64,000 bases of DNA from Psychrobacter sanguinis (GTDB lineage Bacteria; Pseudomonadota; Gammaproteobacteria; Pseudomonadales; Moraxellaceae), in NCBI RefSeq assembly GCF_020736705.1, contig NZ_CP085990.1, positions 930,001-994,000 on the forward strand. Direction: 5' to 3'. Below are positions 28,539 through 36,562 of this stretch, piece by piece. The translations under genes and the position numbers were made by a program. Position 1 is the stretch's first letter. Each line of letters starts with the position of its first letter. Below the pieces are notes generated by a model. That model did not search any database. It was not told the DNA's origin and saw only the letters and a program-made list of their open reading frames with translations.

Positions 28539-29282
28539 TTATTGTCCCAACTGAGCACGGCCATTATCAATCGCTTCTATTAATGCAGTTTCAAATTCTC
28601 GGTTTTTAAACTTAACTAACGCCGAGTGTGCTGCGCAAAAGTTCTCTGTATCACCCCATTTTTTAGCAATATCTATCGCCCAATTATAGTATCGCTCAAC
28701 AGCATTCGGCTCATCCTTTAAGGCATCTTTCGTCCTAGGATGAATGCTGATAACAGGCATGTCATTACGTAAGTGAGCAAACGGTGGCGTCACAAATGTA
28801 TCATCCACATGTAAACTTTTACTGGCAGGATGATATGCCAATAATGAGCCGCTATGGACATCGTCTTTCGGAGCAATATAGTAAATACCTTCAGGCAGTG
28901 AGAACTCTAACTCTGGATAACGACCCGTTACCGCGTCGCTTTCTACCACCTCCGGAGCCCAATCTACCTCCGGGACTTGCTCATGATGACGGCTACTGCC
29001 GTACATGGTGGCATTGGGGAAATCTTTTGCCATTTGCGCACAATGCACTGTATGAAAAGGATGCAGACTTAAAATAGCTTCGACATCTTTACCCTCATTG
29101 GTAAGGGCCATAATCTCATCGCGTACGTCACCTTTTAGCGTGTAGCTGTCTAGAAAAATGAATTTGCCAGAGTTTAGCTGTACTAAGGAACACTGCGTAC
29201 CTAAATCCAGAAACCCTGTTGATTCATGTGACCCACGTACATTCCAAAATCCGTTACCTAAAGCCACTACTTCATCGCGCAT
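28539..29282 (-). CDS. MBL-fold metallohydrolase-like protein, copy B
   Basis: A 247-residue paralogue of the downstream gene, alike over its whole length, with the same altered His motif (LHPFHTVHCAQM), HHEQVPEVDWA, HVDDTFVTPP and AAHSALVKF. Differences cluster near the N-terminus (SHESTGFLDLG) and in the region after the HVDD motif. The 160-base spacer suggests an operon of two. This copy is read first. Retention of identical putative metal ligands in both copies argues that both are functional. Upstream lie a remnant of the MATE gene tail and its terminator. Confidence 0.7.
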   Translation of the reverse strand: MRDEVVALGNGFWNVRGSHESTGFLDLGTQCSLVQLNSGKFIFLDSYTLKGDVRDEIMALTNEGKDVEAILSLHPFHTVHCAQMAKDFPNATMYGSSRHHEQVPEVDWAPEVVESDAVTGRYPELEFSLPEGIYYIAPKDDVHSGSLLAYHPASKSLHVDDTFVTPPFAHLRNDMPVISIHPRTKDALKDEPNAVERYYNWAIDIAKKWGDTENFCAAHSALVKFKNREFETALIEAIDNGRAQLGQ

Positions 29283-29518
29283 TGTTGAACCTTTTTAGTT
29301 TTTTATTTCTAGTTATTTTTTTTAGATAAATTTAGACGGTATTGATACTGATTCAACCGTACTAAACTCAGCAATAGTTTTTAGCTTAGCAGATGACACC
29401 TCAGTTAAGCTTGCGAAGTTACAGATATGCGTCATAAAGCTACGTAATGAAATCTGAATAGCTTTTTGAAAAACTTGGACAAAATCGACTGATTGATATC
29501 ATTGATATCGATATCATT

Positions 29519-29600
29519 AGCTCAAGCAAGCTTATCGTGATATTACTTGGGAGCGAGCAGAGCAACAGGAAGTGGCTCCTCGTCGTACTTGATTGGGGGT
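29519..29600 (+). pseudogene. Remnant of MATE gene 3' end (second copy of 53-bp repeat)
   Basis: Bases 29546-29598 equal 27373-27425 except for one base, including the stop codon TGA and the following TTGGGG. Upstream, weaker similarity continues (GCTCAAGCAAGCT and CGTGATAT against GCTCAAGGAAGCT and CGTGATAT in the MATE gene), with deletions. A terminator stands right after it at 29621. The simplest reading is that this was the original end of the MATE gene and that the 2.1 kb with the MBL pair came in between. Confidence 0.8.
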
Positions 29601-29613
29601 CCTATCAACTCAT

Positions 29614-29646
29614 AAAAAAAGAGCTATCATTTGATAGCTCTTTTTT
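29614..29646. terminator. Bidirectional terminator, probably originally for the MATE gene
   Basis: A 9-bp perfect stem (GAGCTATCA at 29621-29629, TGATAGCTC at 29632-29640) with A7 to the left and T6 to the right. Confidence 0.88.
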
Positions 29647-29786
29647 CTAGATTAAATAGCTTTTAGCAGCTTAGTTATATAGTGTTTTGAATATGGAAGT
29701 TTTCTCCATTAATATAACGTCCGTTATACAAAGTTGGAACTTTTGTTACCACTTAAACTGCCAAAAAAAACTCTTTTTTAAGATTC

Positions 29787-30014
29787 TCATATCCCCAAAA
29801 CTTCATTAGAAAAGTTTGTTAATTCAGTATTGCTCTGAACAGGACTGGAATCTATGGAATTCGTCCAAGTAAGCTGTTGCAACATAGGTGAGCAAAGTAT
29901 CGATAAGACAATAAGCATGCCTTTAAACAGCCTACCTATCTTATTTTTGTACATTTGCTTACTTGCAAACTTGGTATTAAATACCTCAACCTTTATAGTG
30001 ATTTTGAACTTCAT
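29787..30014 (-). CDS. Possible small membrane-anchored protein (75 aa)
   Basis: An open frame preceded by a GGAG site 5 bases before its ATG. It has one hydrophobic stretch (FKGMLIVLSILCSPMLQQL) followed by a Ser/Asn/Thr-rich polar tail. No family is recognised and no neighbour helps. The good ribosome site is the main argument; the surrounding region looks decayed, so it may be spurious. Confidence 0.35.
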   Translation of the reverse strand: MKFKITIKVEVFNTKFASKQMYKNKIGRLFKGMLIVLSILCSPMLQQLTWTNSIDSSPVQSNTELTNFSNEVLGI

Positions 30015-30250
30015 TCAATCTCCATTTTTGGAATTTAAAAAAAACAGGCATTGATATCAGAGTCCATATGAGGCATCATTTGTTTTGCGAATAGTTCTAG
30101 TTGCCGCTATAACTATTGCAAAAGCAGAATCGCTTCATATAGGCAGGTCTAATAGGATCAATGCATTTTTAACAAGTAGGTCTACTTACTTAAGTATAAT
30201 TCATTCATTCTTATTTCCTCCTTTATTGCTCTGTATCAGAAATACGGTAG

Positions 30251-30304
30251 GACGCACACTAGCTATTAGTCTCGACAACTTTTTTTAGCTTTTGTGCGTC
30301 TTTT
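30251..30304 (+). terminator. Terminator-like hairpin in the gene-poor stretch
   Basis: An 8-bp stem GACGCACA (30251-30258) / TGTGCGTC (30293-30300) with a long loop and a following TTTT. No obvious gene lies upstream on the plus strand. Confidence 0.4.
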
Positions 30305-30634
30305 ATCTTGTCCAATATCTAAATAATTAATACAAGATAAATATAAGGTAAAATGATAAAATTTACTATATTGACAAACAGTCATATAGGGGTTCAAAGC
30401 CTTGTTTTATAAGGATTTGAAGTGTATAAAAACGCTTGAAAATTCGCAAACCTTCATGGTCTGCTACGTAGCAGGCTTGTCAATTAAAAATAAAATTAGA
30501 AAAATAATCTAAAACCATAAGAATTCAGCCTTTTTTCGCATAAACTGTCTCATAGATAGTCCTCTTAACATAATTTTACGTATCTATTTTTAATAGCCAC
30601 AAAGCAACATCTTTACGAATTTAGTACTAAACAT

Positions 30635-30665
30635 AAAAGCCTCTAGTTGAACTAGAGGCTTTTTC
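30635..30665. terminator. Orphan terminator
   Basis: Near-perfect palindrome AAAAGCCTCTAGTT / AACTAGAGGCTTTTT. No recognisable gene ends here in either direction within 600 bases, so it may end a small RNA or a lost gene. Confidence 0.75.
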
Positions 30666-31011
30666 ATTGGATTAGAAAGTGTTAAGGATTTTTAAAAATC
30701 TATCAAATAATGAACGTGCCAAATATAATAAATATTTAGAGAACAATACTAATTATTAAATTTGTTTAGGAAAGTGTTCGCCTAAATCGTTAATTTGAGA
30801 TGAAAGTATTGAAAAACGTATATTTGTAAGAGCAGTTGAATTATCAAAAACAGTTAATTGAGAGTTATCCTAACCTCATTCAGCAACTAAATAATCCCTA
30901 TTACCTAAACAGGTAACTATTGTTTGATAAAGTAACTCATGTGGTTCCTCAAAAACTCAGATAACGTAGTTAAATATAAACAGCTAAAAAACAATAAAAA
31001 GGATACCTACC

Positions 31012-32052
31012 ATGACTCTACTAAAAACCCTAAATTTAACCTATCCAATTGTACAAGCGCCGATGGCTGGCGGTGCGACGACTCCTGAACTAATCGCAGC
31101 CGTCAGTAACTTTGGTGGATTAGGTAGCTTGGGAGCCGGCACTACTGCACCGGCGAAAATTCAGGAACAAATCCAGCAAATTAAAGTCTTAACCGATAAA
31201 CCCTTTGCGGTAAATTTAATGGTGCTGTCAGAAGCTGAATCGACCACCTTTGATGCGCGGATACCTGAGTGGCTACAAGCGTATTATGAAGAACAAGGGA
31301 TTGAACTGACTTTGTCTCAAAATCCAGCTCAGCTATTTGAAGCTCAGTTGCAAGTCTTGTTAGATAACCCAGTACCAGTTGCTAGCTTTACCTTTGGTAT
31401 TATCAGCAAAGAGCAGGTAGCAGCGCTACAGGCAATAGGAACAAAGGTTGTGGGCACCGCAAACCACCCAGAAGAAGCCAAAGCTTGGGCCAATATCGGC
31501 GCAGATGCGGTGTGTGTACAAGGCGTGGAGGCTGGTGGACACCGAGGTGGCTGGCTACCTCAAAGCGAACAAGACCCGTTAGGCTTACTGACTTTAATTA
31601 GCCAAACCAAAGCAGTCACTGACGTGCCTTTAATCGCAGCTGGTGGCATTATGACCGCACAATCGATAAGAGCTGTACTCAGTGCAGGGGCTGAGATAGC
31701 GCAACTAGGCACAGCCTTCTTAGCGACAGCCGAGAGTGGGGTGAGCAGTGCTTACAAAGCTGAGCTGTTAAAAGCTTCCAGAGGAGAGCGTAGCAGTCAA
31801 ACTTGTCTAACCCGTTTATTTTCAGGGAAACAAGCCCGGGGACTGGTGAATGATTATTTGATCAAATATGCAGCGTATGACAACGACAGCCTACCTGCCT
31901 ACCCTCAGCTCAATGCGATGACCCAGCCTATGCGTGTCGCTGCGTCTAAATCCAACAATACTGACTATATGTCACTTTGGGCCGGACAAGGCGTGGCCCT
32001 AATTCAAGCTGAGCCAGTGGCGACCTTGATGCAGCGATTGGTATCCCAGTAA
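31012..32052 (+). CDS. Nitronate monooxygenase
   Basis: A 346-residue FMN-dependent TIM-barrel enzyme that detoxifies propionate-3-nitronate and similar alkyl nitronates (formerly 2-nitropropane dioxygenase). It begins with the family hallmark YPIVQAPMAGGATTPELIAA. The flavin phosphate-binding region is PLIAAGGIMTAQSIRAVLSAG followed by AQLGTAFLAT, and the catalytic loop contains GVEAGGHRGGW with the conserved His. An AAAAGGA site lies 10 bases before the ATG. The gene converges on the lipase gene over a shared hairpin. Confidence 0.92.
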   Translation: MTLLKTLNLTYPIVQAPMAGGATTPELIAAVSNFGGLGSLGAGTTAPAKIQEQIQQIKVLTDKPFAVNLMVLSEAESTTFDARIPEWLQAYYEEQGIELTLSQNPAQLFEAQLQVLLDNPVPVASFTFGIISKEQVAALQAIGTKVVGTANHPEEAKAWANIGADAVCVQGVEAGGHRGGWLPQSEQDPLGLLTLISQTKAVTDVPLIAAGGIMTAQSIRAVLSAGAEIAQLGTAFLATAESGVSSAYKAELLKASRGERSSQTCLTRLFSGKQARGLVNDYLIKYAAYDNDSLPAYPQLNAMTQPMRVAASKSNNTDYMSLWAGQGVALIQAEPVATLMQRLVSQ

Positions 32053-32055
32053 TAA

Positions 32056-32090
32056 AAAAGGCTAACAGAAACCCGCTTCTGTTAGCCTTA
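32056..32090 (-). terminator. Terminator of the lipase gene (also between convergent genes)
   Basis: A 12- to 13-bp stem (AAGGCTAACAGAA / TTCTGTTAGCCTT) with a 6-base loop. The T-run is good only on the minus strand. Confidence 0.82.
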
Positions 32091-32117
32091 TCCTATATTT
32101 CCATATACCTTATTTTA

Positions 32118-33074
32118 TTACTGCTTTGGCTGTTGCTTTAGCGACTCTCGAAAGGCTTTATAGTCATTTGCCGACTGTTTCACAGCTTCTACCATCGGCG
32201 CATGCCCTATCTCTGGCATCATAATAACCTTGGCTTGTGGGATCAGCTTCGCTATGTAATCAGCCGTCTCGGGTTTGATGACTTGGTCTTTCTCGCCCCA
32301 TACGACTAAGGTCGGTATTTTATGTTCCGCGATAATTTTAGCCTCGTCTTCCATACTATCGTCAACGATTTGTTTTAATATTTTGGCCTCTAACTGTTGG
32401 TTGTCTATTCTTTCTTGTGCCATTATCGCTTTAAATGTTTTTGGAAGATAAGGAGGTTTATTCATGACCAACTGCATCATGTTTTCAAAATCTTCAAAGT
32501 TTTTTACCAATAATGGGTTGTCATCTAATGTGCCACTTTGCAATGCTTCGGCCATACCCACTGACAAAAATCCCCCTGTATCTATCAACCATAGGCTTTT
32601 AACTTCTTCTGGATACAGACTTGCATAGGCGGTACTGATCGTTCCCCCCATTGAGTTACCGCCGACATGCAGGTTGGAGGCCAGACCTTTGGCTTGCATT
32701 AATTCATGTAAGCGCTGAGCTTGCGCTTTAGCTCGGTAATCTGCATCCATAGGTTTGTCAGACTCACCAAAACCTAGCAAATCAGGGATAATCACATGAT
32801 AGTTTTTAAACTCTTTCGCGATAAAGATAAAGTTGTCTTTATTAGCTCCAAAACCGTGAATCAATAACAAGGGTTCACCCGAGGTGTTTCCATTTTCTGC
32901 ATAAACCAACGTCTCACCTGTCGACAGTTTGAAAGATTTAATCGCTAAGTCAGCCTTGTTGCGTTCGTGCTGTACTAGCTTTTGGGTGGTGGCGACTGTT
33001 ATCGAGTTTGGGGTTGCGCAGCCGATGACGGACAAAGCCAACATTGCTGCAAGCCCTTTTTTTAATAATGTCAT
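32118..33074 (-). CDS. lip1: Lip1-type triacylglycerol lipase (lipoprotein)
   Basis: A 318-residue alpha/beta hydrolase. The N-terminus is a lipoprotein signal (GLAAMLALSVIGC, lipid Cys19). The core shows LLLIHGFGANKDNF (oxyanion hole), PDLLGFGESDKP, nucleophile elbow GGNSMGGTIS, a late Asp in LVVWGEKDQVIKPE and His in MPEIGHAPMVEA, a complete catalytic triad. From memory it matches the Psychrobacter immobilis cold-adapted lipase Lip1 over its full length. It would be attached to the envelope or released, acting on esters and lipids outside the cytoplasm. Monocistronic. Confidence 0.88.
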   Translation of the reverse strand: MTLLKKGLAAMLALSVIGCATPNSITVATTQKLVQHERNKADLAIKSFKLSTGETLVYAENGNTSGEPLLLIHGFGANKDNFIFIAKEFKNYHVIIPDLLGFGESDKPMDADYRAKAQAQRLHELMQAKGLASNLHVGGNSMGGTISTAYASLYPEEVKSLWLIDTGGFLSVGMAEALQSGTLDDNPLLVKNFEDFENMMQLVMNKPPYLPKTFKAIMAQERIDNQQLEAKILKQIVDDSMEDEAKIIAEHKIPTLVVWGEKDQVIKPETADYIAKLIPQAKVIMMPEIGHAPMVEAVKQSANDYKAFRESLKQQPKQ

Positions 33075-33475
33075 TATTACCCCTTGGTTAATTGGTTAAA
33101 TAAGTTATTGAATGACTAGGGTATTAAAAATACCTACCACAGTCATCAACCCCGCAGACCAAAGGCCCACTGAACAAGTGACCGTTCTATTAGTTAAAGC
33201 TAAGGTTAATAATACCACTTTTGATTGATATTACTCTTGTAAATTATCAAGGTATCTAGGCGGATCATAAGACAGATAGTAGAAGACAGAAGAGAGAGGA
33301 ATAGGCCACCGTATGCCCTCTATAGATTTGATTTGAATCAAATTAAACCAATATAAGATAGTAAATTCAATTATTTAAAATAACGGTTATATAATGTGCC
33401 GTATTCAGAGTAATCTACTCCACAAAATGTTGTTTTAGCCAATGCTTAAATCTAATTCGCTGTAGGGAACGCCCC
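33075..33475. other. Non-coding region between divergent lipase and DUF2798 genes
   Basis: About 400 bases with no gene. It must carry the divergent promoters, but I could not define them. A weak dyad (ATTTGAT / ATCAAAT) occurs near 33335-33350. Confidence 0.4.
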
Positions 33476-33745
33476 ATGACAAAGTCTACCAAAGTATCTC
33501 GGAAACCAGCAAAAATACGCATGAGTATTAAGTTTTATCGTCTTATCTTCACCGGACTGATGGCGCTACTCATGTCTTTAATTATTTCGGCATCACTGAT
33601 ATTGGTCAAAGAAGGCTATACCGATCTCTTCTTTGACCATCTGCTAAACTCTTGGAAATTGGCCTTTGTTTTCGCCTGGCCCAGTGCCTACCTCTGTGCC
33701 TATGTTATACAGACTCATGTGTTGAGTCGCATTGATTTTTATTAA
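33476..33745 (+). CDS. DUF2798-family small membrane protein
   Basis: An 89-residue protein with a basic N-terminus and two membrane helices (FTGLMALLMSLIISASLILV and LAFVFAWPSAYLCAYVI). The spacing MSxxIS...W...AFVFAWPSAY and the short C-terminus are typical of DUF2798. The function of the family is not known to me. It stands alone between the lipase and phoD genes. Confidence 0.8.
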   Translation: MTKSTKVSRKPAKIRMSIKFYRLIFTGLMALLMSLIISASLILVKEGYTDLFFDHLLNSWKLAFVFAWPSAYLCAYVIQTHVLSRIDFY

Positions 33746-33852
33746 GTCTGTATCGTTATTGCGTTATCGTTATCGAGTTAAAGCAGCATTTGAATTCTAA
33801 TCACTTAAATAACTCTCATGGCTCTGATAACTTTGATAACTCTCATAAATGG

Positions 33853-35388
33853 CTAGGCAACGGGGTCTAAGTTTTGGGTAAATAACGTGCGCCCAAACAT
33901 ATCTTTTAGCATAACTTTCATCGCTTCGGTTCTGCCGTCAATTTCCACTTCGCCATAGAACTGCATGCCCGCACTCGGTGGTAAATTTGACTCGCCCTCT
34001 TTAGGCGCTTTGACATATCTTAGTTCAGGACCGAAGGTGTTATCGAGCTCATTAGGCCCAAACGTACCTGCATTCAACGGTCCAGAGACAAACTCCCAAA
34101 AGCCATTAAAGTCCTTGAACTGTGCCTTATCTGGGTTGTAATAATGCGCCGCTGTATAATGCACATCGGCCGTTAGCCATACAGTATTATTGACGTTATT
34201 GTGTTTAATGAACCTCAAAAGATCTGCGATTTCATGCTCGCGTCCTAACACTGGTCCATCGCCATTGGAAGAGTTTTCAAAGTTATCCCCATCTTTGACC
34301 ATCAGGCCAATAGGCATATCAGAGGCGATGACTTTCCACGTGGCCTTCGAGTCTTTTAACCCTTGCTTTAGCCAAGCGATTTGTTCACGGCCCATATAAT
34401 CGGTAGCATCGCTAGGTTGTGCTTGGCGATTGGCTGAGTTATCACCGCGATAGCTACGCATATCGATCACGAACACATCTAGGCTTGGACCATAAGGAAT
34501 TTTGCGATAAATACGCTCTTTTTCATCTGACGATAATCGCATCGGCATATATTCCATAAACGCCTTCTTAGAACGAGCAGCTAACAGAGCAACGCTTTTG
34601 GTTTGATATCTGTCATCCTCTATAATTTCATTGGGATACCAGTTGTTTAAGGTTTCATGATCATCCCACTGTGAAATAATAGGCACTTGGGCGTTAAAAT
34701 GACGCACATTTTTGTCCATCAGGTTATAGACATAATTGCCGCGATATTCATCCAAAGTTTCCGCCACTTTACTTTTTGCTTCTGTTACTACATTTTTCCA
34801 TACACTGCCATCAGCAAGTTTCACTTTTTCTTGGACAGGTCCATCGGCATAAATATTATCACCACTATGAATAAAGAAGTCCGGACGGCTTTTGGCCATG
34901 GTCTGATAGATGGTCATTCCCCCAATGTTTTCATTAATCCCCCAACCTTGTCCCACGGTATCGCCTGACCACTGAAAACGAATGTCCTGTTTTAAATTAG
35001 GGGCCGTTTTAAAATGGCCCAATACGGCATGACTTTCATTGTTTACACTGGCCAAGTCTCGATAACTGACCCGATAAAAGATATGTTGTCCGGCAGGTAA
35101 GTTTTGCAAATCTACGGTGGTGGTAAAGTCGTTCTCTGGCAAAGCAGCAGGCCCCATAACTCTTTTGACTTGCTCAAACTTAGGGGTGGTTGACCATTCT
35201 ACGATCATACGGGCTGGGCGATTGGTGCGACTCCAGACGATGCCTCTGCCATTTGAGATATCTCCAGACTGCACTCCATAAGGGATTAAAGGACGGTCTT
35301 TACCAATGGCAAATACTGAGGATGAACTGAGGGCGGTCGCACCCGCCACAGTGGATAACTTCAAAAAATCACGACGGTTAACAGACAT
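33853..35388 (-). CDS. phoD: PhoD-like alkaline phosphatase/phosphodiesterase, Tat-exported
   Basis: A 511-residue metallophosphatase of the PhoD family. The N-terminus has a twin-arginine signal (NRRDFLKLSTVAGATAL, Arg5-Arg6). A PhoD N-terminal beta domain (IPYGVQSGDISNGRGIVWSR) is followed by the metallophosphoesterase region with SGDTVGQGWG, HSGDNIYADGP, ISQWDDHETLNNW and WLTADVHYTAAHYY, which supply the metal ligands. Such enzymes release phosphate from phosphomono- or diesters in the periplasm under phosphate limitation. The ATG lies only about 14 bases from the IS630-type element, and no ribosome site is visible, so native expression signals appear displaced. Confidence 0.9.
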   Translation of the reverse strand: MSVNRRDFLKLSTVAGATALSSSSVFAIGKDRPLIPYGVQSGDISNGRGIVWSRTNRPARMIVEWSTTPKFEQVKRVMGPAALPENDFTTTVDLQNLPAGQHIFYRVSYRDLASVNNESHAVLGHFKTAPNLKQDIRFQWSGDTVGQGWGINENIGGMTIYQTMAKSRPDFFIHSGDNIYADGPVQEKVKLADGSVWKNVVTEAKSKVAETLDEYRGNYVYNLMDKNVRHFNAQVPIISQWDDHETLNNWYPNEIIEDDRYQTKSVALLAARSKKAFMEYMPMRLSSDEKERIYRKIPYGPSLDVFVIDMRSYRGDNSANRQAQPSDATDYMGREQIAWLKQGLKDSKATWKVIASDMPIGLMVKDGDNFENSSNGDGPVLGREHEIADLLRFIKHNNVNNTVWLTADVHYTAAHYYNPDKAQFKDFNGFWEFVSGPLNAGTFGPNELDNTFGPELRYVKAPKEGESNLPPSAGMQFYGEVEIDGRTEAMKVMLKDMFGRTLFTQNLDPVA

Positions 35389-35401
35389 ATAGTCAAAGAA
35401 C

Positions 35402-36285
35402 GAATAAAGTGGTACACTAAAACTTATGGCATATTCAAAAGACTACCGACAAATGATTCTTAGCAAACTTGACGAAGGCTACAGCTTTCGGGAGTTAGCC
35501 GAAGAGTATCAAATTAGCCCAACCAGTATACAAAACTGGAAGAAACGGCTTGAGCGCAAACAATGCAAACGAATCCCTAGTAAGATAGACAACGATGCCC
35601 TTATAGCAGATGTCAAAGCCTATCCTGATGACTATCATTATGAACGAGCAAGGCGATTTAACTGTAGCGACAGAGGCATAGGAAAAGCTCTCAAGCGTAT
35701 CGGCATTACTCAAAAAAAAGACACTAAAACACCCTAAAGCAGATGACAATCTAAGGCGTCTATTTCTTGAACAACTGTCTGAGTTTGAAGAAAGCGATAG
35801 AGCTATTATTTATTTAGACGAAAGTGGTTTTAAGTCTCATGAGAATCGACCACACGGCTATTCCTATAAAGGCAAACCGTGCTTTGGCAGTTATAACTGG
35901 CAACTAAAGAATCAAACTAATGCTATCGGTGCTATTCACAATAATCAACTATTCGCTATTGGCCTTTATGATTGTAATGTCAATGCCGACGTCTTCTATA
36001 GCTGGGTGACACAATTGCTACTGCCAAACCTACCTAAGAATAGCGTTGTTGTTATGGACAACGCCACCTTCCATAAAAGACTTGATATTCAAGAGCTTAT
36101 TAATGATGCAGGACACTGTATTTTATGGCTACCACCTTATAGCCCAGATTTAAATCCCATCGAAAAAGCCTGGGCTTGGATCAAGCGTAAACGTAAAGAC
36201 TGGCGTCTGCAGTGTATCGATACTTTGTTCTTTTATTTTCTTTGGCTTTGTAACAGTTTATAAGTTCTTTCACTATACTTTATCC
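35402..36285 (+). mobile_element. IS630-family insertion sequence next to phoD
   Basis: Two overlapping transposase frames are bounded by imperfect inverted ends: left GAATAAAGT...AACTTAT and right complement GGATAAAGT...AACTTAT, which agree mainly at their outer and inner parts. Borders are approximate, within about 20 bases, and I could not settle the target TA. It differs from the element at 23528. Confidence 0.75.
35426..36263 (+). CDS. IS630-family transposase in two frames (+1 frameshift at A8)
   Basis: The first frame (35426-35737) encodes the DNA-binding half (SFRELAEEYQISPTSIQNWKK). The second frame, open from before 35721 to 36263, encodes the DDE domain: IIYLDESGF, VVVMDNATFHK and YSPDLNPIEKAWAWIK. 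The switch lies at a run of eight A (35712-35719), where one A fewer would fuse the frames and yield the family-typical QKKTLKHPKA junction. Production of the full enzyme therefore needs ribosomal or transcript slippage, or the copy is a one-base mutant. The DDE residues are intact. Confidence 0.82.
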
Positions 36286-36309
36286 TTTGTTAATCTTAGA
36301 TTGGGTTGA

Positions 36310-36366
36310 AGCCTTAGCTGTTTTAATATTTATCGTCTTACCAAGTTGAATATTAAAATTAAGGCT
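36310..36366. repeat. Long imperfect inverted repeat near the IS end
   Basis: Arms AGCCTTAGCTGTTTTAATATT (shown broken as AGCCTTA-GCTG-TTTTAATATT, 36310-36330) and 36349-36366 pair over 17 bases with a small bulge, loop 18 bases. It could be a leader structure of the original phoD upstream region or a mini-element. Confidence 0.6.
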
Positions 36367-36501
36367 ATGCCTGAGAACATAGTAAAAAAGGAAGATGAAG
36401 ATTTGATGTTAGATTTATTAATTTTAGAAGATAGCATAGCGCCCATATAGTACTGATCTAACATAATCCTGATCTAACAAGCTATTAAGTACCACAACAT
36501 C

Positions 36502-36539
36502 AAAAAGCCCCTTGCGACTGAGTCACAAAGGGCTTTTTT
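36502..36539 (-). terminator. Terminator of the lipoprotein gene at 36563
   Basis: Outer stem AAAAAGCCC / GGGCTTTTT with a shorter inner stem; on the minus strand it is followed by T-rich sequence, about 25 bases after the stop. Confidence 0.8.
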
Positions 36540-36562
36540 ATTATTCTAGTTTCTATGATATT

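Larger units (their letters stand above)
29647..31011. other. Gene-poor 1.36-kb stretch
   Basis: Very AT-rich, with no gene that can be assigned to a family. It holds a possible 75-residue gene on the minus strand (29787-30014), a terminator-like hairpin (30251-30304), 10-bp inverted arms at 30302-30311/30332-30341, a perfect 14-bp palindrome CTGCTACGTAGCAG (30461-30474) and an orphan terminator (30635-30665). Decayed genes or an untranslated RNA are possible. Confidence 0.5.

Noticed and set aside
29854..30288. Two short plus-strand frames in the gene-poor stretch
   Set aside because: One is antisense to the better-supported small frame at 29787-30014; neither has a ribosome site or a recognisable family.
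34331..34346. CCACGTGG core inside phoD as a third parS
   Set aside because: The flanking bases (CTTT / CCTT) do not match the consensus arms.
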